Notes under the pieces: model-generated
The model's input: the letters and a program-made list of their open reading frames with translations, nothing else
What the model was told of the DNA's origin: nothing
The model's database searches: none
Made by a program: the position numbers and the translations under genes
In this document: piece after piece, positions 11,002 to 20,995 of the stretch
Layout: the number at the start of each line of letters is the position of its first letter
Position numbering within the stretch: position 1 is the stretch's first letter
Assembly: GCA_030407005.1 (NCBI GenBank)
Contig: JAUDYN010000010.1
Span: 558,001-622,000, forward strand
DNA length: 64,000 nt
Direction: 5' to 3'
Source of the DNA: Desarmillaria ectypa
Taxonomy: Eukaryota > Basidiomycota > Agaricomycetes > Agaricales > Physalacriaceae

Positions 11002-12367
11002 CAGAGAACACGGCGAGTCGTCTGTACACGTTGCATGCGATCCTCATAGCTCATGGCCTTACGGGTGAACAGGTTATTGATATCTTGGCAGCAGGAGGAC
11101 GTGCTAGGGCATGCTCCTGTCGGCTATACTGGTTCTGACCATCGTATAGTTTTTCCTAGATCCCATGGGTGTCATTTGGTGTAAAACCATTCGCGCAATG
11201 TGGCAGCGCATTAGCGCGCCAGTTGAATCTGCGTTAATATGATGATCCGAGTCTGGCCGTCAATGACAGCCGCTTGACGTATGTGAAAGCTGTCAGACCT
11301 TTTCAGACTGGTACAAAGACCTATGTAGCATCGAATTCAATGCCTCATGGTTCAATCGAAGCTTTTGCTGGTCGTGGTCGTGGTGTGGTCTAGGCGACCC
11401 TGAACCAATGCCGCCAACAACCGCCAAAAAATTTCCTGCTTTCCCTTATTTAACATAACTCTGATGCGCATTCCGTCTTTGCTGAACCTTGGCGTGCGAG
11501 TCCGAGTCGGCTTTCAATATCATTCGTTGAAGTGACGCGTTGGTATATGCAGTTCTGGGCATATCTCGACGCTGTGTACCGCAGGAAACTACTACAATAT
11601 TTGCCTGTAGTAATTATATCAGGGTGAGGTTTTTGATTGGATTGCATGTTTCGCCAGGAGAGGCCGGAGGTGTGGGCATCCTGCCAGTTTTATCCGCTGT
11701 GATATGTAAGGTGATTTTCTTTTTCTCTGTCGTTGAAGGTCTTTCTGATTCTGAATCGACGTTGATTTAGAGTTGTTCAATATCACATTCACTAAGCAAG
11801 TCCCTTTGAATCCCTTTGAATCAGCTTCCGACATAGTTTCATTGCGACCACTGCCGCATACTCAACGGCGTTCGAACCTTACCGTTTGCAGCTATCACGA
11901 TGAATCTCAAATACGTACAATAATGTTCACGAATCACTTGATGGAACAACTTTGGTCGTTAGGGGCGACTCCCCATATGACCATCACCGCTTAAGTGCGA
12001 TTCGGAGAAGCGGGCGCAGATTGTTCGGATATCTGCTGCAAATGTCGGGACGTCGGACCAGTCAATACGAAAACTTTACGCTGTGATTCAAGCCCTTTTC
12101 TGATACCCAGAGGATCATTTTTTTCGTCAGTTCACGCCAAGACCAAGTCTTTCATTGGCTCTCGGGTGGTATTCACGCGTGAGATATGGACCTTTGAATT
12201 GGAATGCGATTGATGCAAACCATAGGATCTGCGGTTTGGACGCAATGGAAACCAAGGATGAGCACTTGTAAGATCTGCCGTTCCCATCTTGTCTTCGCTT
12301 ATGTCTCATTTAACGGAAACTTTCATGGAAGGATGAAGCCAAGTTCTCCACCTACCGGATTTTACAG
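11002..12367. other. Intergenic, 5' flank of the UbiA gene
   Basis: About 1.37 kb with many stops in all frames and no family feature. Small frames at 11540-11994 and 12204-12389 look like chance. The 3' part should hold the promoter of the UbiA gene. Confidence 0.35.
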
Positions 12368-13662
12368 ATGGCTTTCAACACTAGACTGACTGCCCTCCCA
12401 TTCTCTCGTGAGAAATCTAGGGTAGCCATCGCCTCAGGATACCCCTCTATATTCTCTACTCTCCTCACGTTCCTAGCCCCTCCGACACGTACCGAGATTC
12501 AGGCTTGTTGGGAGCTCTGTCGACTTCAGAATGGTATGGGCTGCACTACCGTTTTCTTACCCGTAGGTAAGAGCAACAAATTTCTATTTTATCCGTGGAT
12601 AATAGTCTGATGCATATCTTTTCAGCATGGTCACTTGCTATGGTATATCACGCCTATCCCGAGCTTAGTGGGATTGATGTTCTACACCGTTCAGCACTTT
12701 ACTTCTTCCTCTGCATCGGTATCAAATCCCTGGTTGGTGAACTTGACATATGTTTTGGCAACGTGGTTAACGTGGTTCTACTAGATCATGACTGTTGATG
12801 ATATCCTCGACTATGATATCGACGCTCACGTTGAACGCACTAAGGATCGCGCCATACCTCGAGGCGCGATCAGTATAGAGCGTGCATGGCTGTTCTTTGC
12901 TCTCCAGGCCGTCGTCGGTGTTTATTTGGCCAATATCTTCTTAAGTCCTGACGCGTAAGTAATAACTCTCTTTACCGATACACTTCGTTAAATCTTCCAT
13001 TGCAGTCTTCACATTTCCATGGCTGTTTGGCCGTTATATGTTTTATATCCCACGTGCAAGCGATGGATGTACTTTGCCCCCATTCCATTAGTGTGTAACA
13101 TCGCACTATCATTCATGATACCACCGTCTCATTCTTTCCAAGGGACTGATGTTCAACATCGGAATATTCATGGGCTGGGCCGATCTTACACCTGACGGTC
13201 GTATTCCATGGGCGTCCCTTACAGCCGCCTACGTCGGCGGCATCCTTTGGACAATTACCTATGAGACTGTATATCAGCACCAGGTAACTTTAATACCCCC
13301 TCACAGACATTGATTTTCTAATTAATTTTCCTCAGGACAAGCTAGACGATGCCAAAATCGGCATGAAATCTCTAGCCATATTCTGCGGGGAATATACCAT
13401 CCCTACTTGCGCCACCACAACCATCGGATTTGCGTCCCTTATGTCGTACAGCGGCCATCTCAACGGGCAGAGCCTGCCATATTACCTCGCTGTAGCGATC
13501 TCGGGAGGTATTATGTTCAAGGAGCTGCTCTCAACCGATATTGACGACCCTAGGCAATGCATGAAATTTTTCCTCCGCACCCCTATGATAGGAAACATCG
13601 TTCTCGGAGGACTAGTCCTCGATGCGATCCTTCAGCGTGCCGTCGACGGAATTCCCTTGTAG
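12368..13662 (+). CDS. UbiA-family membrane prenyltransferase or cyclase
   Basis: Integral membrane enzyme of the UbiA superfamily (aromatic prenyltransferases and the EriG-type terpene cyclases). Exons joined at short introns give ACWELCRLQNGMG and AWSLAMVYHAYPE, then the first Asp-rich motif DDILDYDIDAHVERTKDRAI, hydrophobic helices, FNIGIFMGWADL, and the second motif YQHQDKLDDAKIGMKSLAI. Both diphosphate-Mg binding motifs are present, but the first position of the usual NDxxDxxxD is D rather than N. Length is about 310 residues, normal for UbiA. The N-terminus has no obvious mitochondrial presequence and the central region differs from Coq2, so a specialised-metabolism role is more likely than ubiquinone synthesis. 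The start at 12368 is the first in-frame ATG before the conserved part. Neighbouring P450 and dioxygenase genes would fit a prenylated or cyclised product. Confidence 0.8.
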
Positions 13663-15260
13663 AGCGTTTCGGCTCACATTTCGTATGTGCATAATGTACC
13701 ATTAATTTCGCCAGCGTTTTCGTTGTGTATATCCACCCTATCTACATTGAACGATAAGTATCACGATTTAGCATTCTGAGATCTTTGATAGGCGCTACGG
13801 CTGCAATGTGTTCCTTGAGTCTAACCCGTTGAAGTTCGATGTCCTTCAATGTGGATAGCGGACGCGATATTCAATATTTAAAACTACTGTGTTGACACTT
13901 TGCATCTTGTCTGGATAACGCGAATATTCCTGTAGGTTGTCATAAGATTATTGAATGCGAGAAGAGGTGCTCGAGCTTTCCCTAGGCCAAATATGCATCG
14001 ACCATTAATATTTTCGACACGCTGAGAACGAGGTGGACCCGTAGAAATGGGAAAGGATAGCTTGATGAGTACTACAAAATCCCCACTACGTCCACCACCA
14101 ATACCATTTCCATATGATATTGTCGGGATCCGATGGGCCCCTGTAATAAGCACAAATGGGAGGCTCTTTCGAGGAGGTGTAGTTGAACAGATAACCGATG
14201 TGACACCTAACTGCGTCACATTTGGCGAGATTCCCATTCGAGAATATCAATCAAGGGTTGGGTTACTTCGCGTTGATCTGTATAACGAAAATTCCATTCA
14301 GGGTCCCAGAGCTGTGTTTGGATCCTGATCACCGACTCTTCCAAGCGATTGATGCATGCTAGGATGTTTCGTACATCTCGGCATAGCCTTGAAACACGAG
14401 GGGGAACACGTTCCATTATATCGAGCCGGTAGGAGGAGAGAATGCAACATTTCCTGGTGTAGCAAAGGAGAAATTCCAGACCATCGGAGCCTTTGAGATC
14501 AAGATGATCTTACTTTGCCCCAGAAGCCCCTCAAGCTGGTGGCTCAGGTCCACTCTTTTTGAAGAGTACGTATGCAATGGCCGGCCTTAGTGAAAAGGGA
14601 TTCGTGGATATGGTCCGAGCACAAAAGAGATGGCCATAGTCAATGAAGCGGTAGGTCTCCTTCAAGACCGCTAAGACGGCTCTGTAAAAACTTGCAGAGA
14701 CATCTCGGATGGGGATGTGGATAAGAGAAAGAGATCTCCTGCGCATGGAAGCCGCGAAGGACGTTTGGGTTATCAAAAACATTAAATTCAGGTGATATGA
14801 TTCCGTCAGATCGTCGACGAGGGTGTCTATGGCATGGCGATCTCGTTCTGGTCCTGGATAGGTTATCTCAAATAAGCATCGTAGATTTCAACCTAGGTGT
14901 GGATGGATACCTGGGTGTCTGATCCCTGCATCGTATTATTTGACACTGCAGAACGGGTTCAGCAAGCACGTATAATTTGGAGCTCTAATAAAGAGTTCGG
15001 TCAGAAGAATAGTAGAATGTTTCACGTGTTGGCCGGCCCTCAAGACCTCGGTCACGTTTGCGTTCGTTCCAAACTGCCGTTCTTGGAGATTCTCGTTCAA
15101 ACTTTCCTTGTCTTGTTTCTCGCCGTTCGTCACGTCCGTCGCCCTTCATTACTACTGGCGCCACCGTTTAGAAATGAGGCTTGCTTCTGGTTCTGGTCGA
15201 AAATGTATTCACGTCGGATTAAAAGAGATCTAAGTTTCGCATGAACACCTTCGCTTATCA
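13663..15260. other. Stretch with unrecognised minus-strand coding-like segments
   Basis: On the minus strand, about 14880 to 13880, several open segments could be exons of one unknown gene: YPGPERDRHAIDTLVDDLTE with about 85 more codons (end 14531), a helical segment LCRDVRNILACINRLEE (14216-14416), and a last part to 13884. I cannot join them convincingly and recognise no domain. A plus-strand frame at 14897-15244 is also unassigned. Confidence 0.3.
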
Positions 15261-15965
15261 GTGCAGATTCTACGTCACACCAACAAGAAGATATTCAACG
15301 ACGATTATGCTACTCGGCTCGATACATTTCGACAACCTATATTAGACACCCGTCGCTCACAAAGTGGCAACGCGAACTTGGGACTTCTGGGCATCTTTGG
15401 AGCATCGTTGCCTTGTCTCTTTAGCATACTCTATTCTTTTGAAGTTTCTTCTATGCGTCTTGGAATGATTTTGTCCTTCACTATGTATTACGTATGCCTA
15501 CACCATCTTTATGCCCCAAAAACCCTAGTCGCGTTCGGAACGGAGTTCAAGAGGCTATTCAAGTCTTATCGCCTGACTGCCGCGTGGGAGAATTTGAAGC
15601 ACTTCGACTCTGTCCTATTCAGTCCATTCTGTTACGGGGAGGAGAGGTCGTTGATGGGAGAATGTCAGATTGACCTCGCATCCTCTGATAATCAGGCAAT
15701 TTCATCGTCTCTTAAACTGCCAGTACCAGATAGGCTTGTGCCAGATCGACGTGAACAGGACCATGGAACTTCAAGCTCAGAGGCGCCGAGTTATCGTATT
15801 CTTAGATCCATCTTGTACCGCTTTTCCGAAACTTCCTCGGTGACCAGGTGGCTGGCTCTCGTACTTATCTCAAGTTTGATGATATCCCAAATATGGCGTG
15901 CTGATAGCGACATTTGGAGTCTTTATCGCCTACCCCTCCATAAAACCAAGAATCATGGGTTCTAG
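15261..15965 (+). CDS. Hypothetical membrane protein
   Basis: An open frame of 234 codons, long for this window outside recognised genes. Two adjacent hydrophobic stretches (about residues 40-60, LGLLGIFGASLPCLFSILYS, and 67-84) and a third near the C-terminus (about 203-215) suggest a small membrane protein. The part between them is polar and serine-rich. No family is recognised. It ends 17 bases before the start of the dioxygenase gene, which is unusually tight for a fungus, so it could be a 3' exon of a gene starting further upstream or a chance frame. No start context or intron evidence decides this. Confidence 0.3.
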   Translation: MQILRHTNKKIFNDDYATRLDTFRQPILDTRRSQSGNANLGLLGIFGASLPCLFSILYSFEVSSMRLGMILSFTMYYVCLHHLYAPKTLVAFGTEFKRLFKSYRLTAAWENLKHFDSVLFSPFCYGEERSLMGECQIDLASSDNQAISSSLKLPVPDRLVPDRREQDHGTSSSEAPSYRILRSILYRFSETSSVTRWLALVLISSLMISQIWRADSDIWSLYRLPLHKTKNHGF

Positions 15966-15982
15966 ATCATGTTATCACCGTC

Positions 15983-17523
15983 ATGGTCCAAGCACCCGCT
16001 ACTGATATCTTTGGCTCCCTGGGCGCTTTCCCCCACCATGATGAAACCACCCACATTGGAACACGTTTTCCCTCCAAAGCCACCCAGCTATCCTCGTTCC
16101 TGTCTAGTGACGAGCTCATCAAAGACCTCGCTACGCTGGTCAGCCACCGGGGCGTTGTGTTCTTCATGGACCAGACCATCACGATAGCCCAGCAGAAGGA
16201 GCTCGCGAGGCGGATGGGAAAGTTGTCTGGCAATCCTACGACGTCGGACTTGCACATCCATCCGATCTCGGAGGATGTGCCTGAGCTGGGGAAGGATGTT
16301 AGTGTGATTTCGAGCAAGGGGTGAGTGGAGCAGAGCAGAGAATCGAATGTGGGTTAGCGATTGATGCATAAATGCAGTGGGATTGCACGCGCCGGATCAG
16401 ACCAAAGCACGAGGGCCAGCAAGGGATGGCATACGGATATTACTTTTGAGAGGATTCCTTCAGATTATGCCGTGAGCACCCTCGTCTTGGTCGACGTTTT
16501 TGAGTTCTTTATGCTATGCTTCATCTAGCTCTTGAAGATGCATACGCTACCACCTGGTAAGCATACATTCTGTATTTGTGATAAAAAGTAATGTGAAGCC
16601 ACGGTTCAATAGTCGGAGGTGATACTCTAGTACGTATCTTTTTGGTTTTTGTGCATGAACTTGATTAACTTTGCATGATAGTGGGCAAGGTGATTATTTT
16701 GATGTAACTACCTATCCCTCAGCTTGCCCTGTTAATCGTCGAAAAGCGGTTACGAAGCCTATGACAGGCTTTCGCCTGCATACAAGCAATTCCTTGAAGG
16801 TTTACATGCATTGCATAGTGGTGACTTTTTCAATGAGGCAAGGATTCCCTTTATTTCTCGTATCATTACTCTGACTTTCTGAGGTTACCACTGTACTAGT
16901 ATGCCCGACAACAGAATCTTCCCATTCAGGACCCTCGCGGCGCACCAGAGAATACTGGCTCCGACCTGACTGCGATCCAGTGAGGGCCCATCAGCTATCT
17001 CCTCCGACAGACATGTAAGTTAATACTATGTATTCCGAAAGCCCAGTCGTTCGAACGAACCCGGTAACTGGATTCAAATCTTTGTTCGTGAATCAAACGT
17101 GAGTTCCAGCACTACAAACTTCTCTTCGTGGTGAACGAACTGACTTTAGGTTCACGAAACGCATCGTCGAACTGACCTTGGACGAGTCTGATGATATCTT
17201 GGCGTATCTGTCGAGGCATATATCGGAGAATCATGACCTTCAGGTAGCTCGGCGCTTGGCAACAGTTAGCACAGTTGATATAGACCTTTAGGTCCGCTTC
17301 CGATGGTCGAAGAATGATGTCGCGATTTGGGACAACCGGTCCACTTTCCACACCGCAACGTACGTGTATCGCCTTTCTTTACCCCTCTTACGTTTACATT
17401 TTTACTAGTAATGACTATGGTTCTAGCCTACGCCAAGGTAACCGCGTTGTGAGTTTGGGAGAGAAGCCATTCTTGGATCCGAATTCCAAGAGCAGGAAGG
17501 AAGTATTTAGCACACTTCAGTGA
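15983..17523 (+). CDS. TauD/TfdA-type 2-oxoglutarate-dependent dioxygenase
   Basis: Non-haem Fe(II) enzyme that couples oxidative decarboxylation of 2-oxoglutarate to hydroxylation of a substrate such as a sulfonate (Jlp1-like) or a specialised metabolite. Exon 1 (MVQAPATDIFGSLGAFPHHD) runs to the first intron near 16321. Later exons give the iron-binding HxD in KGWHTDITFE, then LPPVGGDTLW, WASGYEAYDRLSPAYKQFL, NPVTGFKSLFVN, the distal histidine in STFHTAT, and the 2-oxoglutarate arginine region in LRQGNRVVSLGEKP. About nine short introns are needed and the frame stays open to TGA at 17521-17523. All cofactor ligands are present, so the enzyme is probably active. Taurine-type catabolism is the conservative reading. 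The P450 and UbiA neighbours make a biosynthetic role worth testing. Confidence 0.85.
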
Positions 17524-18015
17524 AAGCATGTTTATTACTTGTACAAGTTGAAATGAATGTTACCATGTCGCAGACAGATGCTATTACCCTTACCCATTAC
17601 CGAGCACCACCCAAAGTTAGAAATCTATCTTATTAGGTACAGACCTCGCCGTATGTGTGTGCTGTGGTGTCTCTGTGAGATTCATAGGTGGCGGTACATA
17701 GTACTATCCGAGAGGCGCGTGTTGTGAAGCATACCCGACAAACAAGGAGCTCGAGATAATAACCAGTGCGCCACCACGCCGCGCGGCCCGATGGTCGCTG
17801 CAGTTTCACTTAGCTGAGAGGTCATGGGCATGACGGAGCTTGGCGGCTATGTATTAGGAATCGTTTCGATAATGTACAGCTATAGTAATACAATGTCAAT
17901 AATGAACCTAAAATGAGTGCGGTCCTATAGAATAAATTATACATAAATATGCAAGGCTGTCGTCCAAATACTTACGTCGCTGTTCATCGAATATACAAAT
18001 GAAAGTATCGAAACG
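17524..18015. other. Convergent intergenic spacer
   Basis: About 490 bases between the stop codons of the dioxygenase and the membrane protein gene. I see no gene, repeat or RNA. Confidence 0.4.
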
Positions 18016-19266
18016 CTACGAAACGGGTGAAAAATTTTTCCTCACCCGCAAAGGAGAAGTAGAAACGTTAAACGTGTAATAAGCATCTGGCGACGCCGAC
18101 GAAGGCGTCTCCATTACTGTGTCCATCCGAGCTTGTGACCTCTTCTCCCACCGGCTCCGTGTCCGCTCAAAGCGGGGGTAATGTAGAGACATAGATGTCG
18201 TCTCCTCCTCATCATCCGAAGGTGTAGCAAGAGACTTGATAGAATCTGCCCTCTCGATACGCGACACTTTGCTCGCATAACGTTCGAGATCTGCCCCTCC
18301 AGTACGTTTGACCCGACCTTTCACCAGGCCGGCTATCACTTTTGTTGGCATCCTATGTAAGTCGCCCTGCTTTTCTTCCTCGTGCACACGTTTTAAGACA
18401 TGATCTGGAACCTGGGGCAAAGGGCGTACACGAGAGCTTGGTCGGAAAGCGAGGGGAATGGATGGGACTGGCGGCGGCACTTCATACATAGATAGCATGC
18501 TATGTCTACGTGTTGAAGCGCTCGCTTGGGAGTACACGGATTCAGATGAGACTGATGAAGAGGGAGACATGGATGGTGACTCGGCGGGTGTCTCCATCTT
18601 CGCAATCGGACGCGTAAGAAGGTATCGAGATGCAGGAATGGCAGGGTCACCTTTGCCGGGGATAAGGAGACGAGGAAGATTTTTGGGACTGGGTACGGGT
18701 GAAGGCGTCGCTGGAGGGGAGGTCTGTGGAGATGTATGTCTTGAACCGAATGAACTCTGCAGGAAGGGTGTCGACGACTCTTCCATCAACGACGACGACA
18801 AGAGCCTCTCCCCGAATTGGTCACTAAACGTAGGTGTGGGGAGTCGCTCGAATTCGTTATGATATGCTTCCTCTCGTGGAGAGGCGTTTGAGTAATGGAT
18901 GCCAGAAGGTACCCATGTGCTGTTAGAGTCGATTTTTGTGTGGAAGGCAGGGGTAGGTTCAGGCGACAGTGAGAAACGCGACTCCGCAAACTTGGTCTCA
19001 AATCGAGACGAAGGTTCTGGATCAAGCAGTCGGCCGATGTTTGGCACGCGACTGAGCTTTGGATTGTAGAAAATGTCGGGGGAAGATGGGGAAGGGTTGC
19101 GACAACGACGATACCGCTTGAAGAGAAACCACACCACAAAGGCTATGAACAGCAGAAGCACCAAAGCACCCACTATGACTCCAATAATGACCTGGGCACT
19201 CGTCCCCGAATCCGATGAATTTAAAGTTGCGCTTGAATCGCGCCTCGCGAGAGGGATTGAAGGCAT
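18016..19266 (-). CDS. Single-pass membrane protein with long disordered cytoplasmic tail
   Basis: An intronless frame of 458 codons from 19392. I prefer the internal ATG at 19266 (MPSIPLARRDSS), because the upstream part is unremarkable. From that start a short Ser/Thr-rich outer segment is followed by a strong transmembrane helix at about residues 25-48 (VIIGVIVGALVLLLFIAFVV) with the basic stop-transfer KRYRRCR. The rest, over 350 residues, is rich in Ser, Pro and Thr with repeated SP/TP sites and PPPVPS-type proline motifs, expected to be disordered and phosphorylated. The layout recalls fungal Mid2/Wsc-like or Axl2-like single-pass proteins, but no defining ectodomain is present. Function unknown. 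Confidence 0.65.
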   Translation of the reverse strand: MPSIPLARRDSSATLNSSDSGTSAQVIIGVIVGALVLLLFIAFVVWFLFKRYRRCRNPSPSSPDIFYNPKLSRVPNIGRLLDPEPSSRFETKFAESRFSLSPEPTPAFHTKIDSNSTWVPSGIHYSNASPREEAYHNEFERLPTPTFSDQFGERLLSSSLMEESSTPFLQSSFGSRHTSPQTSPPATPSPVPSPKNLPRLLIPGKGDPAIPASRYLLTRPIAKMETPAESPSMSPSSSVSSESVYSQASASTRRHSMLSMYEVPPPVPSIPLAFRPSSRVRPLPQVPDHVLKRVHEEEKQGDLHRMPTKVIAGLVKGRVKRTGGADLERYASKVSRIERADSIKSLATPSDDEEETTSMSLHYPRFERTRSRWEKRSQARMDTVMETPSSASPDAYYTFNVSTSPLRVRKNFSPVS

Positions 19267-19392
19267 GAGGGGAAAAGGCAATGAAGGGAAGGAGTAAATA
19301 TGAACTGGAGCTGGGCAAGTCGCGAATAAATAGACTGCGGGAGTGAGTGAACACAGAAGGCACTGCCATCTGTCCTTTTGGGAATTATGCAT

Positions 19393-20995
19393 TACGGCTA
19401 AAACCCCCGTGCTGGCACAGCTTTCGGGTGAAGTTGCATATATTTGTCCCGGTGAAGCAGCACGAGATCGCCGGTATTTGTTTTTTTTTTGTGGCTGTAA
19501 ATACGAAGCGCAGGTCGTGGATTCGTCTTGGCTGGTTATTGGCTATCACTGCAGACCGAAGTATACCAGTCGAAATCCCCGATGCTGAGTTAGATTCGTA
19601 GGGCCGTGGCGACCTCCTCGAGAAATGATGTCGTCAAGAACGTAGTGATCAACAGGACAATGACTTGTTTCAAGGCGTGGTGTGTTTGATATTTTCGGCC
19701 ATACATACAGGAACGCGACCCAAGCTCAGCAGTATGCCAGCTCGCCGCACTAATTCTTTATGTGTATCATGAACATCACCATCTACCTGTGATTTACGAC
19801 CGCAAATATTAGCAAAAGACCTGCGGAAGCAGGGCGTCAGGCGGCATTTCACCTTTGAATAAAGTAGCACGCACCGAGTACAAGATCATTGTATCGCACT
19901 GCATGAGAACTATCCTGTAGCGCCTGCTGAGGTGCACCAACACATTTGCCTAATTCTCTATAGCACCACTTGAGCTTCATGGCTCAACATAAAAACGAAA
20001 TCGGAAATGGACCCTTCGGGCTAGGTCTGTCCAAGACGTTCCCTTCTGCCAGTCCCGGTTACTCCGGTGCCTAGGTGCTTCATTGTTGCTTTGCTGCAAC
20101 CTGGATACCAATCGTCTGTAACGAACGAGAGGGCGTTATCTGTGGACTATTCGGGCTTGATACTTCAAGTGTGTTTCGTAGCCTGAGATGTCGTCCCTTT
20201 CCACAAGGTCCGTGTCCAATCACAGTGCTTCATCATCATCATAACAAAAAAATAAGGACCAATACCTCAAACCGTATGCAAGAAACAAGAGCGTTGCTGA
20301 TATGAATTTGAGCTCGAGGGTTTGGGAGAACGTGTCGGGCAGAGCTGTGCAGTCAGATTTGTCCATGCTTATCCACAGAGTCTGACACAACTGAGGGAGG
20401 ATATTCGTGGAATATCTGAAATGGGACTTTCCATCTTTTTCAAAGCATAAAATTCTTCGGAGTCAGCGTATGCGTCGCAGGGCGGATCAGCGGTCGACAT
20501 ATATTTACACGGAAATATGTGTTTGGATTTACGGCAGCATATATTATAATGTGACCCATCCTAATCTTGCCCAAGAAAACGCGACTGTAAAGCAAGCGAG
20601 TGTCGTTAGGGAAACGGTTTCAAACGCGAACCTGAAAGTTTGAACGCCCAATTTACTCCAATGTTAGACAACTGATACAAGTGGTACCGTGCCGTGTAAT
20701 GATGATAATGTTGATACATATCAAATGTGCAATTCCTTATTCACATCAGGTCGATATGTAGATGAGAGTGCAGTGAAACGAAAATGAACCTGCGATCTTC
20801 CACATACATGATTTTCCTTCAGTAGCATGAATGTGAGATCACTGATCGTTCGACTCAAAAAAAAAAGACGACTTGGGGGTGGTCAGACGTGTCGAAATAA
20901 TACAGTTGATTCTGCGCAGATCCTCAAGGCGTCGACATTGCAGCACTCCATCACCTCAAAGACTTGCATTGCACTACTCCATCACATTGACACAG
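19393..20995. other. Intergenic stretch of 1.6 kb without a recognised gene
   Basis: Only short frames without family features on either strand. The left end is the 5' flank of the membrane protein gene and the right end the 3' flank of the CYP505 gene. A run of ten T lies at about 19481-19490. I see nothing else to support. Confidence 0.4.

Noticed and set aside
12368..13662. Interpretation of the UbiA gene as ubiquinone-synthesis Coq2
   Set aside because: First Asp motif starts DD and not ND, no evident mitochondrial presequence, and central helices differ from Coq2. Kept only as a possibility.
15967..16317. 116-codon minus-strand frame
   Set aside because: It is the shadow of the first exon of the dioxygenase, whose motifs are clear on the plus strand.
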